From the NCBI GenBank assembly GCA_014380605.1, contig JACMJO010000160.1:1-7240 (forward strand): a DNA stretch of 7,240 nt, in the 5' to 3' direction. Positions 6,821-7,240 of the stretch are shown here, one piece after another; the first letter of the stretch is position 1; every line of letters begins with the position of its first letter. A program made the translations under genes and the position numbers. The notes below the pieces were generated by a model. The model saw only the letters and a list, made by a program, of their open reading frames with translations. It had not been told where the DNA came from and did not search any database. This DNA is from Fimbriimonadaceae bacterium (GTDB lineage: Bacteria; Armatimonadota; Fimbriimonadia; Fimbriimonadales; Fimbriimonadaceae).

Positions 6821-6845
6821 TTAAGTCGAGTGGGAGGTAAGAGCG

Positions 6846-7235
6846 ATGCCGTTGCTAGTTGTGAGTGGAGCCGTGACCCAATGCACCTTTGGTGTGACGC
6901 CGTCTAGCCTCATCGTGCTGCCCATCCACCGAACCATGGCCGGTGGACCGCCTGCGGCAAACATCATGGACCAAAAGCCGATTGTTAACATCGTGCCCTT
7001 CGGAATGTGCACGTCGCTGGCAAACCCGGCCGTCGCCTCGGCCACTGCCGCTGCCTCGGGAGTTCTGACTCCGATGCCTTGCGTACCGGTCATCCCTGCG
7101 CCGTGGGCCCCCGGTTGCGCCAAGACCCTTCTCGACAGTTTGCCCGCGCTCAACAACACGTCCAAATGCATGTGCATGTGGGCAGGGGTGATCTCCATCA
7201 CCTTTGCCGGACAAGTGACCGTGATGGTCGATTGA
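6846..7235 (+). CDS. DUF4280 PAAR-like spike-tip protein
   Basis: The 129-residue protein is complete and begins with ATG, with a strong GGGAGGT at 6832-6838 seven bases upstream. It shows the DUF4280 PAAR-like pattern: VVSGAVTQCTFG near the N-terminus, GMCTSLANPAVA at ~53-64, GVLTPMPCVPV at ~72-82, APWAPGC at 85-91 and LNNTSKCMCMWAGVI at ~102-116. Its cysteines (13, 55, 79, 91, 108, 110) are candidates for metal binding or folding, as in PAAR tips that cap the VgrG-like spike in contractile systems. No toxin domain follows: it ends with VMVD and TGA, so it is a stand-alone tip. It is transcribed away from the baseplate operon; in many eCIS loci the PAAR gene is collinear with gp25. Genes to its right are outside the window. 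Confidence 0.93.
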   Translation: MPLLVVSGAVTQCTFGVTPSSLIVLPIHRTMAGGPPAANIMDQKPIVNIVPFGMCTSLANPAVASATAAASGVLTPMPCVPVIPAPWAPGCAKTLLDSLPALNNTSKCMCMWAGVISITFAGQVTVMVD

Positions 7236-7240
7236 GTCGA

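Larger units (their letters stand above)
6531..6845. other. Divergent control region between the baseplate operon and the PAAR-like gene
   Basis: This 315-base stretch separates the leftward gp25-like gene from the rightward PAAR-like gene. It contains the possible 74-codon ORF (6810-6586), a terminator-like hairpin near the gp25 side and a sigma70-like pair near the PAAR side. No RNA gene, inverted-repeat operator or mobile element was recognised. No convincing leftward promoter was found. Confidence 0.5.

Noticed and set aside
6855..7214. Minus-strand ORFs opposite the PAAR-like gene
   Set aside because: The plus-strand product has the DUF4280 motifs and a strong ribosome site; the minus-strand frames are shadows.
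1..7240. CRISPR array, tRNA, rRNA, insertion sequence or attachment site
   Set aside because: No regular short repeats with spacers, RNA gene signatures, transposase frames or terminal inverted repeats were seen.

Overview
The window holds part of a phage-tail-like contractile injection locus, most likely an extracellular contractile injection system (eCIS, the Afp/PVC/MAC type). This rests on four recognisable parts in or next to one gene block: a gp25-like baseplate protein, a large J-like baseplate assembly protein, a P2 gpI-like tail protein and a DUF4280 PAAR-like spike tip. No sheath, tube, AAA+ ATPase, capsid or T6SS TssJLM gene is visible, so the system type is inferred from these families. 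The DNA is fairly GC-rich bacterial sequence, with three UUG starts among the six main genes. No host can be named with confidence; a free-living environmental bacterium is a guess.

Layout. On the minus strand, reading right to left, five genes form a very tight operon: gp25-like protein (6530-6126), baseplate J-like protein (6122-3963), gpI-like tail protein (3962-2877), a fibre-like/DUF4159 fusion (2874-1708), and a long Ig-like-domain protein that starts at 1703 and runs off the left edge. Gaps between them are 3, 0, 2 and 4 bases, which points to one transcript with translational coupling. On the plus strand the PAAR-like gene (6846-7235) is divergent from this operon. The 315 bases between contain a possible 74-codon minus-strand gene, a promoter-like pair for the PAAR gene and a terminator-like hairpin just before the gp25 gene.

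How they may work together. The gp25-like, J-like and gpI-like proteins would build the baseplate wedges, and the PAAR-like protein would cap the spike. The two genes after the gpI-like gene are accessory: one joins a tail-fibre-like N-terminal region to a DUF4159 domain, the other is a chain of Ig-like beta-sandwich domains on a long Pro/Glu-rich linker. An Ig-like segment also seems to sit at the N-terminus of the gpI-like protein. These look like peripheral baseplate, fibre or anchoring parts, but that is inference.

Most notable point: the long Ig-like gene has a single in-frame UGA (930-932) in its Pro/Glu linker. The same frame is open for at least 309 more codons to the window edge and encodes two more Ig-like domains. 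This may be a sequencing error, a recent nonsense mutation or a readthrough site.
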